NCBI GenBank assembly: GCA_001724265.1
Contig: MEDY01000659.1
Span: 1-64,000 of the forward strand
DNA: 64,000 nucleotides
Reading direction: 5' to 3'
From: Rhizaria sp. SCN 62-66
Lineage: Eukaryota > Rhizaria, unplaced
The stretch's first letter is position 1; each line of letters begins with the position of its first letter. Positions 54,001-62,901 of this stretch are shown in pieces. A program made the position numbers and the translations under genes. The notes below the pieces were generated by a model. That model made no database searches. It was not told the origin of the DNA and was given only the letters and a program-made list of their open reading frames with translations.

Positions 54001-55058
54001 CGCGGCTTCGAAGGGGCGCGCGTGCGAGCGCGAGTGCGCAGAGTAGCTTCACTCTTCTCCTCACCAGCGTCAGAAGCAACATCACTATCCTTTGCGGCGT
54101 CAGTCTTAGTGTTGCTGTGAATGATATTGTTAGCGTTAGCGTGCCGGCGCAATGCTTCGAGCTCTGCCGCGGGCCAAGCGTCGGCCACGGCGCCACCGCG
54201 GGCACTCAACACAGCGTCGAACAGCGCACTGAGCGCCTCGATAGCGCGCGAAGGCCCGCCCGCGGCGGCTGCGGCTGCGGCGGCGGGAGAGTCAGCCGCA
54301 AGCACGTGCGTGGTGATTGTGCCGACAATCTTGCGCGGGCGCGCGGCAGCGGTCGCCATGGAGGCAGGAGTGAGCGCCTGCAGAAAGCCGGCGGCGTACT
54401 CGGCGGGGGTCGCCAGCGCTACTACAGCGGCCTCCGTGGCGCCGGCAACCTCAGAGTCTAACGCAGCAGCAGCGCAGGCCGCGGCGGAAGTGATAGAGCA
54501 AGCAGGTGCGGCGAGGCGCGCGGGGGACGCTGCGCGTGAGCTAGCAGTTGCTGATGTGTTAATGTTCACAAGTGCGGGGAACGCAGCCGGCTGGCGGCGG
54601 ACCGCTGTGACGGCGGTGGCAAAGACGGCGGCGTGGCGCGGCGTGGGGAAGAGCGCGATCGACTTGCAGTTGTGCTCGACAAAGGCGACGCAGCGCTCGT
54701 GTGTGGCGACACCGCAGACGTCGCAGCACAGTGCGCGCTCAGAGACGCCGAACATGCGCTGCGCACAGACGTTGCAGTACGCGGGACGCATGAGTAACCC
54801 AACTTCCTGGTGGTAAAATTGGTGCGGGTCCGCGGCGCCGGCGTGCAGCATGGCCTGGTAATAGGTGCCGTCAAGGTAGGGCTCAGAGAGCAAGATGGAG
54901 CGGCGCTGGCCGAAGCCCATGTAGCGGAATATGCGGTGGATCACCCAGACAGACACGAGCGCGAGCAGGATCTGCCACGGGTACTGCACAGCAATGCGGA
55001 ACAAACGGACGAAATCGTCCGTGAAGCTCCACACCGTGTTGACGACGTACTTAAGCAT
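51094..55058 (-). CDS. Membrane-anchored diacylglycerol kinase with two C1 domains; TAG inside C1-2
   Basis: Exons 55058-53270 and 53141-51094. The intron starts GTACGT and ends CACTGTAG, joining as LCRR-G-PISRLIVPP. The product is 1278 residues if TAG is sense, ending in TGA. It phosphorylates diacylglycerol to phosphatidic acid. It has an N-terminal membrane helix (IAVQYPWQILLALVSVWVI, as in DGK-epsilon types), a first C1 zinc finger (residues about 79-131), and a 400-residue Ala/Ser/Arg linker. The second C1 follows from about 540 with CLVC, CLWC and HVHEDC. The catalytic domain has VFINRKSGGNMG, the nucleotide motif VVCGGDGTVSW and PLGTGNDLAQ. The accessory domain has GIGLDAVIAHKFH and INFWGHAE, with an acidic Lys-rich insert between them. 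TAG is codon 585. The last C1 zinc ligand (Cys594) and the whole kinase domain lie downstream of it. Confidence 0.93.
53304..53306 (-). other. In-frame TAG inside the second C1 domain of the diacylglycerol kinase
   Basis: Lies between HEDCVG and LKDLDRDLC. The spacing from HEDC to the final Cys is eleven residues only if TAG counts as one amino acid. As I recall plant DGK C1-2 domains, they have the same eleven-residue spacing, with Ser or Asn at this position. Confidence 0.93.
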
Positions 55059-55702
55059 GCTGTGATCGAGGTGGTAGTGCGAAGAATTGTCCGAGCAAGC
55101 GGAGTCGGGTCGGGAGGCTCCAGGCGAAGAGCTTTACGGGGTTAGAGAGAGTGCGAGTCGCACACGCACGAACAAAACCGTTAGAAGTGTCACGCTGCGG
55201 TCAGAAAACCTCGCACGAGAGCGACGGACGGCGGCCTGAGACGTGCAAAGGGAGGGGGAGAGGTGCGAGTTTGCGACTGCAACGGATATCAGCACGGAAG
55301 TGCAAAAAGATAAGCACATTTGGCCTATTTATGAGCTCTGGTAATAAATAGTAATACATTGTCAAGTATAACATATTATAACACTGTTTTTATAAAAGAA
55401 TAACGACTGACGCATGCACGCATTCGTGTTTGAATTCCTCTCTCTGTCAGAGCTGTTGCGGTAGTCACGGTCCAACTGAATGTCACGCTGAGCGCAATAA
55501 CGGGTCCTTGGTTCAATAGTTTGTTTATGTATCACTAAATTATTCTTGATAGACAATAAATTTTCTTTACTTTTGTGCAATATTCATTTCTGTTTTGTTT
55601 GACTTCTTCTATAGCAAGCAGAGCGAGGCTGAGCTCAGCCGAGACAGGAGTACCAATTTGCACTACGCAAGTTGTGTTCGACCGTCTGATCCGTCAGTCA
55701 CC
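55059..55702. other. Spacer between tandem minus-strand genes
   Basis: 5' flank of the diacylglycerol kinase (GC-richer up to about 55300), then the AT-rich 3' flank of Rpn5. No further gene seen. Confidence 0.6.
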
Positions 55703-57424
55703 TCACTTAGCCTTGCCGGCCTGCTGCTGCTGCTTAAGCGCGTGCACCATGGTCTCCTTCTGAATCAGGTGCGACGTCGTCTCGAGAAGGTCAAGAAGCT
55801 GCTCGACATCGCGTCCCCACTGGTTCAGCACCTGCGCAGGCGCCTGCGTCTTCTCGAAGCTAACAACACCCCGCGGGCGGTCGATGCGCGCAAACAGCTG
55901 CTTCGCCGCCACAAGGTCACACAGGTTCTTCTCCGTCGCGGCCTCATCCAGCGCGAGCAGCTTCGCGAGACGCGCGAGTGTAACGCGAGAGTACGCCTTG
56001 CTCGCAACGCGGATGTTATGCTGGACAACGCGCGTGTGGAGCACGTCCCACCGGCTCTCGCCCGCCGCCGCCGCCGCCGCGCTCGTCACCGCCGCGACGG
56101 ACGCGTCGTCGGTCATCGAGGACGACGTTGCGAACGCAGAGTGCGCACGCCACACAGCATCGGCGTTGAGGTCGGCGCCGCCCGCCGCGGTGGCCTTGAG
56201 AGGCCAGGGGCAGAGGCCAGCGCCGAGCAGCTGCGACGCCACGGCCGCGAACGCGGGCACGCGCGCCAGACGCTTCTTCTCGAGCTGGATGCGGGTGAGG
56301 ATCTCGCGGGACTCACCGTCAAAGGGCGCGAGAGCAGCGAAGACGATGACGTTCTGGAGCGCCTCATAGGAGCGCGCGACGAGGGGGTCGGCGGAAGTGA
56401 GGCCACCGTCGTCCTCGTCCTCGTCGATCTCGGCAGTCACGGCGTCACTCATAGCCTTGCCAGCGCCAGTACCAGCAGCCGCAGAGGCGCCCGCACTCGC
56501 ACTCGCGATGGAGGAGCTAGACGCAGACGCCGAGGCGGAGGAGGACTCGGCCTTCTTGGCGGCGTCGGCGTCAGCGATCTGCTTGACGAGAGTGTCGAAA
56601 ACAGCTTTGTAAGCGCGGGCGACTTGGAGGTACTCCTTGGAGTTGGAGTAGAAGCGAATCATAAGCTCGAAATACTTGATCTTGATGTCGGCCCAGCCAG
56701 CCTCAGAGAACTGCTTGGTCTTGATCTTCTTGGCGACGAGCTCAGCACGAAGGAAGTCCTTTTTGTCGAGGCACAGACGCAGCTGCTCGAGCAAGTACTT
56801 GGCCTTGTCCTTGAGCTCCATGGAGCCGATCGTCTCGACAGCGACTTCCTGAAGAATGTCAGCGGCCTCAGCAATCTTGCCCTCGGCCTCGGCCATCTGC
56901 GCGAGCTGCATGGTGAGCCCCGCACGCTCCATCTCGAGGAAAATCTTGCCGTCAGCGACGGCGCGGAGGGTGCCGATGAGCTCGCGCTTGGCGGCGGCGT
57001 CCGGCGCGGAAAGCAGCAAAGCGATGCCCTTGTCGACGACGGCCTTGATGACCTTGAGGAGCTGCGCGCGGCGCTTGCAGAGGAGCGTGATCTGGTCGTT
57101 GATGGCGCGCCAGTCCTTCTTGTCGAAGCAGAGGTCAAGAATGGTGTCGGCCAGAAGCTTGGTGGAATCACCGTCGGAAGCGAGACGGGCCTTCTTCTCC
57201 CACGCAAGCAAACTCACGAGCGCAGAGTTAAGCTCGGCGGAGGACGGCGAGGCAGGGACGGAAGCGAGGATGCCAGGGATGGCGGCCTGGACGTCGGCCA
57301 TGTAGTCCTTCTGCTTCTTGTTCTGGCGCTCTTCCTCTTCGATCTTGGCGGCGCCCTTGTCGAGGAAGTAGTCCTTCTCGGCCGCGGGGGCGGGGGCGTC
57401 GCTGCTGCCCTTCTTGTCAGACAT
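55703..57424 (-). CDS. RPN5: 26S proteasome regulatory subunit Rpn5 (PSMD12)
   Basis: The product is 573 residues, intronless, ending in TGA. Rpn5 is a PCI-domain subunit of the proteasome lid, which positions the Rpn11 deubiquitinase. Diagnostic segments are CFDKKDWRAINDQITLLCKR, LIGTLRAVADGKIFLEMERA, ADILQEVAVETIGSMELKDK, LCLDKKDFLRAELVAKKI and IKIKYFELMIRFY (TPR-like helices). The PCI end has VVQHNIRVASKAYSRVTLAR, LAKLLALDEAATEKNL and VAAKQLFARIDRPRGVVSF. Compared with about 450 residues in yeast and human, it has an Ala/Ser/Glu insertion (about residues 300-370) and Ala-rich stretches near the PCI domain. The ATG at 57424 begins a typical charged N-terminus. The upstream open frame to 57724 is a leader. 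Confidence 0.96.
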   Translation of the reverse strand: MSDKKGSSDAPAPAAEKDYFLDKGAAKIEEEERQNKKQKDYMADVQAAIPGILASVPASPSSAELNSALVSLLAWEKKARLASDGDSTKLLADTILDLCFDKKDWRAINDQITLLCKRRAQLLKVIKAVVDKGIALLLSAPDAAAKRELIGTLRAVADGKIFLEMERAGLTMQLAQMAEAEGKIAEAADILQEVAVETIGSMELKDKAKYLLEQLRLCLDKKDFLRAELVAKKIKTKQFSEAGWADIKIKYFELMIRFYSNSKEYLQVARAYKAVFDTLVKQIADADAAKKAESSSASASASSSSIASASAGASAAAGTGAGKAMSDAVTAEIDEDEDDGGLTSADPLVARSYEALQNVIVFAALAPFDGESREILTRIQLEKKRLARVPAFAAVASQLLGAGLCPWPLKATAAGGADLNADAVWRAHSAFATSSSMTDDASVAAVTSAAAAAAGESRWDVLHTRVVQHNIRVASKAYSRVTLARLAKLLALDEAATEKNLCDLVAAKQLFARIDRPRGVVSFEKTQAPAQVLNQWGRDVEQLLDLLETTSHLIQKETMVHALKQQQQAGKAK

Positions 57425-58128
57425 AGCAACCGCTCTACGTAGAGAAGGAGCAACAAGGGAAGGAAAAGCAAAAGAGTGGAGCGAGATACAGAGTGTGATG
57501 AAGGTGAGTTCCGTTGAATGACTGAGCAAAGCAAAGGTGGACGAGAGACTTAGGCGGGCAAGCAGAGTGACAGCCAAGGTATAGGATACAACGACAAGCA
57601 AATCCAACATCCATAAAGTGCAGAGTACAATGGCGTGACTGATTTGTGAGCGAGTGTGCACGATGAGTCCCACGAGAGGGATACTGGTGACACGAAGGTC
57701 TGGACTTGCTCTCAACGACCTCACGAGAGATCACACACCTCAATCGAGCGGTATTCACTCTCTGCAGGGCATACAAATAAATGTCCAACGAGATCCACTC
57801 ATAATCACACCCATCAAAGCAAAGGCAGTCATATCCACTGACGCTAGCACGAGAGCAACCTCCTCTTCAGCGCTGACCACAATTTCATCCAACGAGCGAT
57901 CTCTTCTCGCGGTCGAGTTGGTCTTTTTTCGGAACCAGGCAAGCAGTCACCGAAAGTCAAGTTCAGGAGAGGCAAGCAGCGCTTGTCAGACAGAGTTTGA
58001 GGTCAGTGCTAGCGTCAAATAACGGGTTGTCATAATTTTTAGGGATGCCATGTTTTTTCATCACTGTTTCTCTTTTAACGTTTGTTCACTTTGCTTCCTT
58101 GGTCTCTCTTTTCAGACTTCCATCTTGC
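57425..58128. promoter_or_regulatory. Divergent spacer between Rpn5 and the TrmO-like gene
   Basis: About 700 bp of moderate GC. Its end is strongly T-rich and closes with TCTCTTTTCAG at 58105-58115, which looks like a 3' splice site in the 5' UTR of the plus-strand gene. No GTACGY donor was found nearby, so a leader intron is only possible. Confidence 0.4.
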
Positions 58129-61100
58129 ATGGACTCTTCGCCCAGGACCGCCTCGAGCGATTGGGAAGGGCTCCACGACGCCGTCGCGCGGCTCTTCATG
58201 CACTCTGTTGGCAGAGTCGTCGTGCTTCCGGACACTGAATTTGCGCGCGATATAAACTTGTCGGCGCTGCTGCAGCTGTTACCACTCGCCTCACCGCACC
58301 AGGTGCGCACTTGGTTTCGTGAAGCTTACGATACTCTGGCCCCCTCGGCTGAGGCGCCCAAGTTGGAGCGCGGCCGGCCCGCCGAAGAGCTGTCGTTTCA
58401 CTTCACCTTCTGCCTGGTTCTCACTTCCCAGGTTGTGAACACTTACGCCGCGCACTTCCACTGCGCGCAAGGAACCGTGCCAAATCGCAAAACTGTCACG
58501 ATGTGCTTCGCGCACGCTGTCGCCGCACAGTGCGAGCGTGCGGCGCGGTTTCTCGCCGTCGCGCCTATCGCAAGCATCCCCGCCTCGGCCGTTACTGCGC
58601 TGACTCTCGGGCCCTGGTTTAGAGCCACTGTCTCACCGGCCGCTTTTCTCTACATCCACGTGCACCTCGCCGTCTCCCCGCACTTTCCCTCCCCCTCCCC
58701 GTCGCACATGACACAACAGCAGCAGTCCAACTCCTCCTCGTCGTCGAGCGGCGCTGGTGCTGGTTCCGGGAGTGCGTCGACACGTGCGTTGCGCGCTGCA
58801 CCGCCCGCGCGCCTGTGGCATGCGCCGTGGTGGCTAGCTGCGCTCTTCCGTGCATCGCGTACTTTCAACCACCAAATCTCTCAGCACCGGAGGCTCACTT
58901 CCCCAACGTCGACATCGGCGTCAACGCAGCAGCAGCAGCAGTCTCACAGCGATCAGCAGTTTGACAGCGGGTTTAGCGCGGTGACAGCTCAGTTGAACGC
59001 GAACGCTGGTTCGGTCGCAAACAACTCAGCCAGCGCTTACTCTGGTGGTTCTAGCGCAAGTTCTGGATCCGGCGGTGTCGGTTTACTGGGGCACGCAAGC
59101 CGCGCAGTGAGCGCCGCCAAGGTGACCGCCACCCTCGGCGCCACTCAGATTGTGCGGTTTGACGCGCAGACGCTGCTTGACGCCGCTGCCGGGTTCACAG
59201 TCGGCGGGACAGCACCCACGGTTGTGGCTGCGGCGGACGCGGTGGGCGCGGTCGCGGCCGCTGCGAACGCCGCTGCGCAAGCTGCGGCCGAGAGGGCTGC
59301 TGTTGCTAGGGCTGCCACTACGACCGCTTTTGCTGTCGCTGACGCCGCTGGTTCTGGTGCTGGTGGTGGTGCTGGTGGTGGTGCACTTCCTACTGCTGCT
59401 GATGCTGCTGCTGCTGGCACTGGCGCTGGCGCTGGCACGAGTATAGCTGGCGCTGGCACGACTACTGCCGCCGGCGCGCCGGCGAGCGATGCTGACGACG
59501 CTGCGAGCGCCGACGCCGACGCACTGAAAGCTGCCACTGCTGCTGCTAAGATCGAGGCCGATGCCGATTACGAGGCCGCATGTGCTTTCGCTGCCGCTGC
59601 GCGCGTGGCAGAATCTGCGGCCGTGGCTTCGGTCACGTTTGACCTGGGCCGCTGCGCGCTCTTTTCGCCGCCCAGTGTTGCCGCCACACCGGCCGCAAGC
59701 GCTGCTCCGAGTGGGGCTGTGGCTGTGGCTGCGGCTGCGGGGACTGCGGGCGCGGGGACCGCGGGCGCGGGCCGCGCGCGCAGACCGGCGACGGGCGCGC
59801 TGGTGGGCCCGCAGCCGCCGCAGCCGATGTCGACGCTGCAGGCGCAGTCGCACGCACAGCAGGAACAGGACCAGACCGAGTGGGCGACCAAGGCGCAGTC
59901 GCAGGTTCAGCCGCCGTCGCAGCTGCCGCCCCAGGCGGAGGCCGAGACCGAGCTCGAGCTGAGCGCGCTGTCCCCGTCGCCGTACACGTCTCCTGCGCTC
60001 GCGAACAAACTGCCCCACGCACAGGCGCCCCCGCTTACGCCGGGCTTTGTTCCCGCCGCAGCCCCTTCGCTGCGCAACAACGCTGGCAGTCGGGGCTTTG
60101 GTGCCGCTGCTCACCCTGCGTCTGCGACCGCGCCTGCGGCTGCGGCTGCGAATGGAAGTGCTGGCTGCGGTGGCGGCGCGTTCACGATGCCGCTGCCGCT
60201 ACCGCTGCCGATGCCGATGCCGCTGTCGCCGCGCGTTGTCCCGTCGTCTTCTCTGCCGTCCTCTTCCTCATCATCGTCGCTATCATCATCGCTGCCGCTG
60301 TCGCCGCCGAGCAGCGGACTCAGCAATAGTGCGACGACGAGTGTGACTGCTGTCGCGACTCGTAGCGGTGACGGCGGCGGTGCACCGGGCAGCGCCTTTG
60401 ACTCCTTATTCGCCTTTGCTGCCGTTGCCGAGTTCCACTCGTGTTTCCGGCGCAAGTTCGCCACCCCGCGGCAGGGCGCGCTGACGCCGCACTCGCGCGG
60501 TGTCGTCTCGCTGCGGCCCGGGGTCGAACACACCGTCTGGGAAGGAATCACTTCTTTCTCGCACGTCTGGCTTGTGTATGTATTCGACTGCAATACGCCG
60601 CAGTCGGACACGCGCACTGTCGCCAACGCGAACGGTGTTGCCGCACAGCCAGTCATTGGCGCCGCTGCAGCGACAGCGGCGACTGCGGCGCTCGGCGGGT
60701 CACCGGCGCTGCCTGTGCGCGTCGCAACCGCACTGCGCACGAAAGTTAAGCCGCCGAAGCTCGGAGGCCGCGCGACGGGCGCCTTTGCGACGCGCGCGCC
60801 GCACCGGCCGAACCCAATTGGGCTCACGCTCGTTAAGGTTGAAGGGCTTATCCCTGGTGCGAACGGCTCGGCGCAGCGGTTGCTGGTGTCCGGCGTTGAC
60901 CTTATCGACGGCACGCCGATTCTTGATGTTAAGCCGTATCACCCCGCGGACTGCCCGCTGCCGCTGCCGCTGACTGCGATGAGCCAGCAGCAGCCGAGCA
61001 TGCCGTCGAGCCAACAACAGATGAGCGCGGGGAGCGAATCACAGCTGCGGTTTCCGTCTTGGATTTCGTCTCAGTTCCATGTCCCACAGACCTGGGGCCG

Positions 61101-62901
61101 CGGTTTCTCAGTGCTGGAGCAGCCGTTATCGGGCACTGGCAACGGCGCTGTGACAGGCAACGCTGTGGCTGCGTTACCGGCGTATTCGCAGTCGCATTCG
61201 CTGTCGCCGTTGCGCCCCCACGGCGCGCAGAGCAAAGAACCGATGGGCGCTGCGATTCCCAGCGTCGGCGACTACGAGAGCGAAACCGATGGCAAGGGCA
61301 ATGACACAGCAGCGACTGCTGCTGCAGGTGGTGCAGGGGCTGGGGCTGGGGCGCTTCCGACGCCCACGCTGACGGCTGCGTCGTCACTCCAGTCGCCGCA
61401 GTCGCTGCAGTCGACGCCCTCGCTCCCAGTCGCCGACACTGACACGGCCGCCGCAAGCACGCTTGTTCCACCAGCTGGCGCGGCGCCGCTGGCGAGAACA
61501 CGCAGCGAGCCCACGCCAGCGGCGATCAACACAGCGCTCGCACAGGACCCCACGGCCGCGATTGGTGGCGACAGCGGCGGCGGGGACCGTGTGGCGCACT
61601 TGCTGTCAACGCCGACTGTCGCCGTGTTTGCGCTCGACTCCGCGCTCGTGTCGCTCCGCGAGCTCTTCAAGGCCTCGCGCCTTCATGGCAGCGGTGGCGG
61701 CAGCGGCAGTGGCAATGGCAATAGCGGCGGCGCAACGCCCAGCGGCGGATTGAGGGGCCGGAGTCTGAACGGTGGTGGCGGCGGCGGCGTCGGCGGCAGT
61801 GGCGCCAACTGCAGTGTCGGCGACAGCCCCAGTCTCACGCCTCTGGCTCACGGCCGCCGCATCTGTCTCTTGCAACAACAGCAACAGCAGCAGCAGCAGT
61901 TTGACACGCCAGGGCAGACGCCCGCGTTCTTGCCGCTCAACAGTAGCAACGCATCAGGCAGTGGCAGCATCGGCAGCAGACAGCGTCCACTGGAATTCTT
62001 CTGTCTGCCGACTGATACGGCCGTTATGGTGCTGCAGTGCGCCTGCGAGGTTTTGGCCGCAGACCCGCGCAGTGTGCATACAGTGCGCAAGTTCGGCGAC
62101 CGCTCTGTATTTGCCTTTGAGATGGACAACTTAGTGATCACTTTCGTCATGCGCGATGTCCCTGTGCTTCAAAACAACAGTGACAGCGGCTGCGACAGTG
62201 CTAATACGGGCGCGCAGGCTATGGAGGACGACGGAGCGTCTGCTTCTTCTGCAACCGCGAGTTTGAGTGCGGTGGCGGCAGTGCAGACAGCTTTTGGTCT
62301 GGACACACCGTTTGTCTCTCGTACTGCTTCCTCTGCTGTTCAGAGTAGCACGACTGGCGTTGCGTCAGTCGCGCACGCAGTCATATCGTCCATCGAGCAC
62401 GTCCTCGGTCCTCTGCCTTCCAGCGCTGGCTCGAGCGCGGCCGGGCAGTCCCGTCGCGTTCCCGCGCCCCCTGCTGGTGTCAGCGCAAGTACAAGTGCGT
62501 GTGTTAGTCCGAGCGCTTTTGCTACTGCTTCTCCTGCCGCAGGCAAGATGCCAGTGTCTGGGTTGGACGGCGACTGCGACAGCCGCGACTGCGACGGCGC
62601 TACTACCTCCAGCGCCACTGACGCAGGAACAGGTTCAGCCGCGCGGACTCCTAACTTCCCGTCGCCGATTCTGCCGTCTTCCACACTGCAGCGCAACATC
62701 AGCGGCAGCAGTAGCGGCAGCGGCGGCGGCAGTAAGGCTGCGATTGGCACGCCCGCGTTTGCGGCCACGCCGGCGCCGTATATCGCTGCTAGTGGCGCGT
62801 TTGCGGCCGCTGCGCCTGGTCTGCGCACCAGCGCGTGGCTTAAGACGTCTGGCAACGCCGCTGTGCGCGCAGTTATGTTGGCTCTAGGTTTGTCTGACTA
62901 A
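58129..62901 (+). CDS. TRMO: Giant TrmO/TsaA-domain tRNA methyltransferase-like protein
   Basis: The product is 1590 residues, ending in TAA. The TrmO (TsaA-like, UPF0066) domain lies at about residues 766-944: RKFATPRQGALTPHSRGVV, GITSFSHVWLVYVFD, RAPHRPNPIGLTLVKVEG and VSGVDLIDGTPILDVKPYHP. TrmO uses S-adenosylmethionine to N6-methylate t6A37 of certain tRNAs. Human TRMO is about 440 residues, so this protein is over three times larger. An unrecognised folded N-terminal domain (residues 5-200, WEGLHDAVARLFMHSVGRVV) precedes long Ala/Ser low complexity. The C-terminal third has two further folded segments (VAVFALDSALVSLRELF and PLEFFCLPTDTAVMVLQC) between Gly/Ser/Gln runs. ATG 58129 is chosen because it follows a splice-acceptor-like TTTTCAG. 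ATG 58045 is also in frame. Confidence 0.88.
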   Translation: MDSSPRTASSDWEGLHDAVARLFMHSVGRVVVLPDTEFARDINLSALLQLLPLASPHQVRTWFREAYDTLAPSAEAPKLERGRPAEELSFHFTFCLVLTSQVVNTYAAHFHCAQGTVPNRKTVTMCFAHAVAAQCERAARFLAVAPIASIPASAVTALTLGPWFRATVSPAAFLYIHVHLAVSPHFPSPSPSHMTQQQQSNSSSSSSGAGAGSGSASTRALRAAPPARLWHAPWWLAALFRASRTFNHQISQHRRLTSPTSTSASTQQQQQSHSDQQFDSGFSAVTAQLNANAGSVANNSASAYSGGSSASSGSGGVGLLGHASRAVSAAKVTATLGATQIVRFDAQTLLDAAAGFTVGGTAPTVVAAADAVGAVAAAANAAAQAAAERAAVARAATTTAFAVADAAGSGAGGGAGGGALPTAADAAAAGTGAGAGTSIAGAGTTTAAGAPASDADDAASADADALKAATAAAKIEADADYEAACAFAAAARVAESAAVASVTFDLGRCALFSPPSVAATPAASAAPSGAVAVAAAAGTAGAGTAGAGRARRPATGALVGPQPPQPMSTLQAQSHAQQEQDQTEWATKAQSQVQPPSQLPPQAEAETELELSALSPSPYTSPALANKLPHAQAPPLTPGFVPAAAPSLRNNAGSRGFGAAAHPASATAPAAAAANGSAGCGGGAFTMPLPLPLPMPMPLSPRVVPSSSLPSSSSSSSLSSSLPLSPPSSGLSNSATTSVTAVATRSGDGGGAPGSAFDSLFAFAAVAEFHSCFRRKFATPRQGALTPHSRGVVSLRPGVEHTVWEGITSFSHVWLVYVFDCNTPQSDTRTVANANGVAAQPVIGAAAATAATAALGGSPALPVRVATALRTKVKPPKLGGRATGAFATRAPHRPNPIGLTLVKVEGLIPGANGSAQRLLVSGVDLIDGTPILDVKPYHPADCPLPLPLTAMSQQQPSMPSSQQQMSAGSESQLRFPSWISSQFHVPQTWGRGFSVLEQPLSGTGNGAVTGNAVAALPAYSQSHSLSPLRPHGAQSKEPMGAAIPSVGDYESETDGKGNDTAATAAAGGAGAGAGALPTPTLTAASSLQSPQSLQSTPSLPVADTDTAAASTLVPPAGAAPLARTRSEPTPAAINTALAQDPTAAIGGDSGGGDRVAHLLSTPTVAVFALDSALVSLRELFKASRLHGSGGGSGSGNGNSGGATPSGGLRGRSLNGGGGGGVGGSGANCSVGDSPSLTPLAHGRRICLLQQQQQQQQQFDTPGQTPAFLPLNSSNASGSGSIGSRQRPLEFFCLPTDTAVMVLQCACEVLAADPRSVHTVRKFGDRSVFAFEMDNLVITFVMRDVPVLQNNSDSGCDSANTGAQAMEDDGASASSATASLSAVAAVQTAFGLDTPFVSRTASSAVQSSTTGVASVAHAVISSIEHVLGPLPSSAGSSAAGQSRRVPAPPAGVSASTSACVSPSAFATASPAAGKMPVSGLDGDCDSRDCDGATTSSATDAGTGSAARTPNFPSPILPSSTLQRNISGSSSGSGGGSKAAIGTPAFAATPAPYIAASGAFAAAAPGLRTSAWLKTSGNAAVRAVMLALGLSD

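Noticed and set aside
55595-57442. 615-codon plus-strand open frame opposite Rpn5
   Set aside because: An antisense shadow of Rpn5 in GC-rich DNA. The Rpn5 strand carries clear family motifs, while the antisense product is Arg/Leu/Gly-rich without domains.
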